From assembly GCF_041928815.1 (NCBI RefSeq), contig NZ_JBHFEI010000009.1:226082-290081 (forward strand): 64,000 bases of DNA, written 5' to 3'. The stretch comes from JBHFEI01 sp041928815. GTDB lineage: Bacteria > Pseudomonadota > Alphaproteobacteria > Rhizobiales > Rhizobiaceae. Positions 60,482 through 64,000 of this stretch are shown piece after piece; the first letter of the stretch is position 1, and every line of letters begins with the position of its first letter. Below the pieces are notes generated by a model that was not told the origin of the DNA, searched no databases, and saw only the letters and a program-made list of their open reading frames with translations. The position numbers and the translations under genes were made by a program.

Positions 60482-63256
60482 TTGACGCAGACACATATCG
60501 TCACGCAGGCCGGGAAGAGCTTCGATGCGCTGCTCCATACGGAACGCTGGCATGACAGCGTCGTGAGTTTCAGTTTTCCCACCAGCCCGCAGCACTACAT
60601 GTGGAAGACGAAGGACATGTTCTTCTCCTTCTACACGACCTATATCAACGTCTATGCCCAGCCGGATTACGTGAACAATTTTTCACCGGTCACCGCGGCC
60701 CAGACGACGGCCATCCTGAGGGTGCTGACCGACATCACGCATCTGACCAATGTTTCGTTTCAACAGGTGGAGGAGTTTCGCTATCCCTTCGGGCCTTTCG
60801 GCGACGTGTCGGGGACACTGCGCTTCGGCCGGACGGCGAACCATCAGACGGCCTCCGCCTTCATGCCCGACGAGGCCGATCACGCCGGCGACGTCTGGTT
60901 CCGCACCGGAAAATATGACGCCCCTGTTCTCGGGAGCTATGAAGACATCACCGTGCTGCACGAGATCGGCCATGCCATGGGCCTGCGTCACGGGCACGAA
61001 GCGTCCAATCCCTACGGGGCGTTGCCCTATGCCCTCGATTCGTCGGAGTTTTCGCTCATGACCTATCGGGACTTCGTCGGTGACGACATCAGCAGTTACA
61101 GCAAGGAAACATGGGGCGGCCCGCAATCCTTCATGATGCTCGACATCGCGGCGCTGCAATATATGTATGGCGCGGATTTCAGCGCCGGCGGAGCCCCTTT
61201 CAGCGGCGATACGCGCTATTCCTTCAGCCCGACGACCGGCGAAATGTTCATCAACGGGCAGGGCCAGGGCACGCCCGGCGGCAACCGCATCTTCCGCACG
61301 ATCTGGGACGGGCATGGCACCGACACCTATGATCTCTCGAACTACTCGACCGACCTCGACATCGATCTGCGGCCCGGCGAATGGTCGACCTTCGATATCA
61401 GGCAGCTGGCCGATCTTGACGGGGGACCGCGCAGTTCCGGCCTGGCGCGCGGCAACGTCGCCAACGCGCTCCTCTCCAACAACGATCCGCGCTCGTTGAT
61501 CGAGAATGCCTATGGCGGCTTCGGCAACGACATCATCCGCGGCAACCAGACGGCGAACCGGCTGCAGGGCCGGGACGGCAACGATGTTCTTCTCGGCCTC
61601 GACGGCGACGACGTGCTGCAGGGCGGCTGGGGCGACGATACGCTGCGGGGCGGCGCGGGCAATGACGCGCTCTTCGGCCACTATGATTCGGACGCGCTCT
61701 ATGGCGAGGAGGGCGACGACGAATTGTGGATAGATTCGCCCTTCCAGAGTGCCGGCGAGGTCTATTCCGGGGGCAGCGGCATCGACACCCTGCATGTTTC
61801 CGACAGCTACGACCTGCGCGACGCGGAGATCGGTTCGATCGAGAAGATCGAGCTCGACGAGGTTGACAGCGGGCCTGCCGTCATGGTGCTCGATGTCGCG
61901 GCATCCAGCTTCGGCGACGGATTCTGGCTGAACGGTGTCGTCTCCGGCAATTCCCTCAGGCAGGACATCCTTCGCGTCTGGATGGGCCAGGCGTCAGGCA
62001 TCGACCTGTCGGGGCTGCGGCTGCTCGACTGGTCGCCGGACGACCGGTTCGACTTTGTCGGCGATGGCGACGAGGAGATCGTCACCGGCACGTTCGAGAA
62101 CGACGTGTTCTCGATGGGCGGCGGACGCGACGTGCTGAACGGCGGTGCCGGGCATGACCGGCTCGATGGCGGCGCGGATGCGGACACGATGGCCGGCGGC
62201 ACCGGCAACGACATCTATGTGGTCGACCATGCCGGCGACCGTGTGATCGAGCGGAAGAACGAGGGCACCGACACGATCGAGGCATCGGTTTCGTTCTCGC
62301 TGGTCGGGCAGGCGGTCGAGAACCTGACGCTGACGGGAACGGCGGCGATCGACGCCACCGGCAACAGCGGCCGCAACACCCTGAGGGGCAATGCCGCCGC
62401 CAACACGCTTGACGGCGGCACCCAAGCCGACGTGATGCGCGGCGGCGCCGGCGACGACCTCTACATCGTCGACCATGCGGGCGACAGGGTGTTCGAGAGC
62501 AGGAACGAGGGCACGGATCTGGTGCGCGCCTCGGTGAGCTTCTCCCTGGTCGGGCAGGCGATCGAGAACCTGACGCTGACGGGAAGGGCGGCGATCGACG
62601 CCACCGGCAACAGCGCCGCCAACACGCTCGTCGGTAATGCCGCCGCCAACACGCTTGACGGCGGCATCCATGCCGACGTGATGCGCGGCGGCGCCGGCAA
62701 CGACATCTACATCGTCGACCATGCGGGCGACCGGGTGTTCGAGAACAGGAACGAGGGCACGGATCTGGTGCGCGCCTCGGTGCGCTTCTCCCTGGTGGGA
62801 CAGGCGATCGAGAACCTGACGCTGACGGGAACGGCGGCGGTCGATGCCACCGGCAACAGCGCCGCCAACAGGATCGTCGGCAATGCGGCGGCCAATCGCC
62901 TCGACGGCCTGACGGGGCCGGACACGCTGACGGGCGGGGACGGCGAGGATGTGTTCGCCTTCAGCACCGCGCCCGGAGGCAGCAATGTCGACCGCATCAC
63001 CGACTTCAGCGTCATCGACGATGTGATCCAGCTCAGCCGCGCGGTCTTCCGCACGCTTGCCGCGGGGCCGCTGGCGACGGGCTGGTTCAAGGATGTGTCG
63101 AAGGCCGCGCTCGATGCCGACGACCGGATCGTCTATGATGGCCTGACCGGCGTTCTGTCCTATGACGTCGACGGGATCGGGGACACGGTCGCGCGTCATT
63201 TCGCGGTCTTCGACGGGCGACCCACGCTGACGGCGGCGGACTTCGTCGTCGTGTGA
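60482..63256 (+). CDS. Serralysin-like RTX metalloprotease
   Basis: A 924-residue protein without Sec signal. The zinc motif HEIGHAMGLRHGHE (H160, E161, H164, H170) and the Met-turn SLMTY (M193) place it in the M10B/serralysin group. RTX calcium repeats (GRDGNDVLLGLDGDDVLQGG) span about residues 355-420, with 82-residue repeats from about 580 to 825, then a C-terminal type I secretion domain closely related to that of the 1501-residue protein at 34699. The start appears to be TTG with AAGGGGG upstream; the next ATG (residue 40) would cut into the domain. It should be secreted and activated by calcium outside the cell. Confidence 0.9.
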   Translation: MTQTHIVTQAGKSFDALLHTERWHDSVVSFSFPTSPQHYMWKTKDMFFSFYTTYINVYAQPDYVNNFSPVTAAQTTAILRVLTDITHLTNVSFQQVEEFRYPFGPFGDVSGTLRFGRTANHQTASAFMPDEADHAGDVWFRTGKYDAPVLGSYEDITVLHEIGHAMGLRHGHEASNPYGALPYALDSSEFSLMTYRDFVGDDISSYSKETWGGPQSFMMLDIAALQYMYGADFSAGGAPFSGDTRYSFSPTTGEMFINGQGQGTPGGNRIFRTIWDGHGTDTYDLSNYSTDLDIDLRPGEWSTFDIRQLADLDGGPRSSGLARGNVANALLSNNDPRSLIENAYGGFGNDIIRGNQTANRLQGRDGNDVLLGLDGDDVLQGGWGDDTLRGGAGNDALFGHYDSDALYGEEGDDELWIDSPFQSAGEVYSGGSGIDTLHVSDSYDLRDAEIGSIEKIELDEVDSGPAVMVLDVAASSFGDGFWLNGVVSGNSLRQDILRVWMGQASGIDLSGLRLLDWSPDDRFDFVGDGDEEIVTGTFENDVFSMGGGRDVLNGGAGHDRLDGGADADTMAGGTGNDIYVVDHAGDRVIERKNEGTDTIEASVSFSLVGQAVENLTLTGTAAIDATGNSGRNTLRGNAAANTLDGGTQADVMRGGAGDDLYIVDHAGDRVFESRNEGTDLVRASVSFSLVGQAIENLTLTGRAAIDATGNSAANTLVGNAAANTLDGGIHADVMRGGAGNDIYIVDHAGDRVFENRNEGTDLVRASVRFSLVGQAIENLTLTGTAAVDATGNSAANRIVGNAAANRLDGLTGPDTLTGGDGEDVFAFSTAPGGSNVDRITDFSVIDDVIQLSRAVFRTLAAGPLATGWFKDVSKAALDADDRIVYDGLTGVLSYDVDGIGDTVARHFAVFDGRPTLTAADFVVV
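62222..62959 (+). repeat. Three 246-bp tandem repeats within the metalloprotease gene
   Basis: Units start at 62222, 62468 and 62714, each 82 codons, beginning VDHAGDRV. They are similar but not identical. They are the same module type as the 86-codon repeats of the other RTX gene. Confidence 0.85.
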
Positions 63257-63758
63257 TGCCGCTGGTCCCGGTCAGGGATCCGGCGCCGGCGACCGGAGGC
63301 GCCGATCGGGCGGCAGGCGTCGTCCGTCCTGCCCCGGCGCCCTTCATGAGCGGGGAACGTCGCGCGGACAATCCCATGGAGCTCTGACGAGCCGACGAGG
63401 CCGGAACAGAACAGAAGAGCGAGCGCGCCCGACCCTGGACACGGCGCGGCGCAGGACCCGCCGCGCCCTCCGAGCAGGGCATGCTGTGGACCATTCTCTC
63501 CGGCGCGATCTGCCCGAGGACGGACACGGGCGCCGGTCTCGTCCTGCCCTGGCGGTACCGGCGCCATGCAGCAGCATCTTTGCGAGATCGGTCTCGCTGT
63601 CGATGACCGAGCCCACGCCATCCTCGACCCGACGGCATGGCACGCGACGCCGAAACCGGGCGTGCCGGACCCTCTCTCCCTGCTGTTCCCGCTGCCCCGA
63701 TCACCGGAACCCACCGTACACGACAGTCATGGTGAGAACGGGATGACGTGTTGGAATT
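63257..63758. other. About 500 bp without a supported gene
   Basis: No frame shows a recognisable protein or ribosome site. The last part may include the left end of the insertion sequence whose transposase starts at 63788; the terminal inverted repeat could not be fixed. Confidence 0.45.
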
Positions 63759-63784
63759 GAAGATTCTTCGCCAAAAGGATCTTC
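63759..63784 (+). other. Hairpin just before the transposase start
   Basis: GAAGATTCTT (63759-63768) pairs with AAGGATCTTC (63775-63784) at 9 of 10 positions and ends four bases before the ATG. It would hide the ribosome site, a known way insertion sequences avoid translation from outside promoters. Confidence 0.5.
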
Positions 63785-63787
63785 ATC

Positions 63788-64000
63788 ATGCCGACGCTTC
63801 ATACCGCTCTCATGAGCACGCTCTCGACGCATTTCCGGTTGAGCAAGAGTCGGCTTCTGACGCTTGCGGTCTAGATCGCAGGCCTGGCCCAATCGCTTAC
63901 GGTGAACCTGTCGCACCTGGCCAGCCATTGCCCCGGTCCTGCCAGCCATTCCTCCCATTATCGGCGGCTGCAGCGCTTCTTCCAGTTTGTCCGCCTCGAC
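63788..64000 (+). pseudogene. IS4-type transposase, 5' part, interrupted by an in-frame TAG
   Basis: The frame from ATG 63788 reads MPTLHTALMSTLSTHFRLSK, then a TAG at residue 29 (63872-63874), then IAGLAQSLTVNLSHLASHC and HYRRLQRFFQFVRLD up to the window edge. The conserved continuation after the stop shows that the gene was once longer and is now broken, or needs readthrough. The N-terminal pattern (TVNL.HLA, YRRLQRFF) is that of IS4-family transposases. The element continues beyond the window. Confidence 0.75.

Overview
The window is high-GC DNA from an alphaproteobacterium. It opens inside a repABC replication-partition operon (3' part of repA, repB, an antisense RNA, repC), the hallmark of plasmids and chromids of the Hyphomicrobiales/Rhizobiales and relatives. 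The rest is accessory, mostly catabolic cargo of that large replicon: solute-binding-protein transporters, betaine demethylation, ROK and LysR regulators, and rhizobial-type intergenic mosaic repeats. A member of the Rhizobiaceae or a neighbouring family is the likely host (inference).

Layout. 1-3.4 kb: repABC. 3.4-6.6 kb: a soluble chemoreceptor and a lipid-kinase homologue. 6.6-16.8 kb: a nine-gene minus-strand operon for uptake and catabolism of an unidentified sugar or polyol (FrcBCA/Rbs-type ABC transporter, two Gfo/Idh/MocA dehydrogenases, a 2-hydroxyacid dehydrogenase, an alpha/beta-hydrolase-fold protein, a ribulose-phosphate-epimerase-like protein and a ROK kinase), divergent from a ROK-family regulator. 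16.9-18.5 kb: acyltransferase and GFA-domain protein. 18.5-24 kb: a betaine-type demethylation cluster (Rieske oxygenase, its reductase, a TMADH/OYE-type demethylase) with a divergent LysR gene. 24-28.7 kb: a second LysR gene, a GMC oxidoreductase, a small conserved hypothetical protein and an MFS carrier. 28.9-33.9 kb: cyoABCD plus SURF1. 33.8-34.5 kb: a VapC/Phd-type toxin-antitoxin pair. 34.7-40.3 kb: a 1501-residue RTX/beta-helix secreted protein and an FkbM methyltransferase.

40.3-52.3 kb is the most interesting region. A minus-strand regulatory operon (LuxR-type response regulator, soluble hybrid histidine kinase, and a solute-binding-fold protein without signal peptide) faces a plus-strand operon made of a Tat-exported binding protein, two ABC ATPases, two permeases and both subunits of an N,N-dimethylformamidase-type amidohydrolase (dmfA1, dmfA2). 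The second permease carries a C-terminal domain of about 110 residues that is plainly homologous to the DmfA1 small subunit encoded by the very next gene. This suggests that the hydrolase large subunit could be docked on the transporter, giving a coupled uptake-hydrolysis machine for an amide. I know of no description of this arrangement. One ATPase also lacks a recognisable LSGGQ signature.

52.3-64 kb: a palindromic mosaic repeat, a cobalamin-binding AerR/PpaA-like regulator, about 1 kb of apparently decayed DNA, a membrane protein, a LysR gene divergent from a GalD/PrpF-like tautomerase with a NitT/TauT-type ABC transporter, a serralysin-like RTX metalloprotease, and at the right edge the start of an IS4-type transposase interrupted by an in-frame TAG. 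No tRNA, rRNA or CRISPR array was seen.
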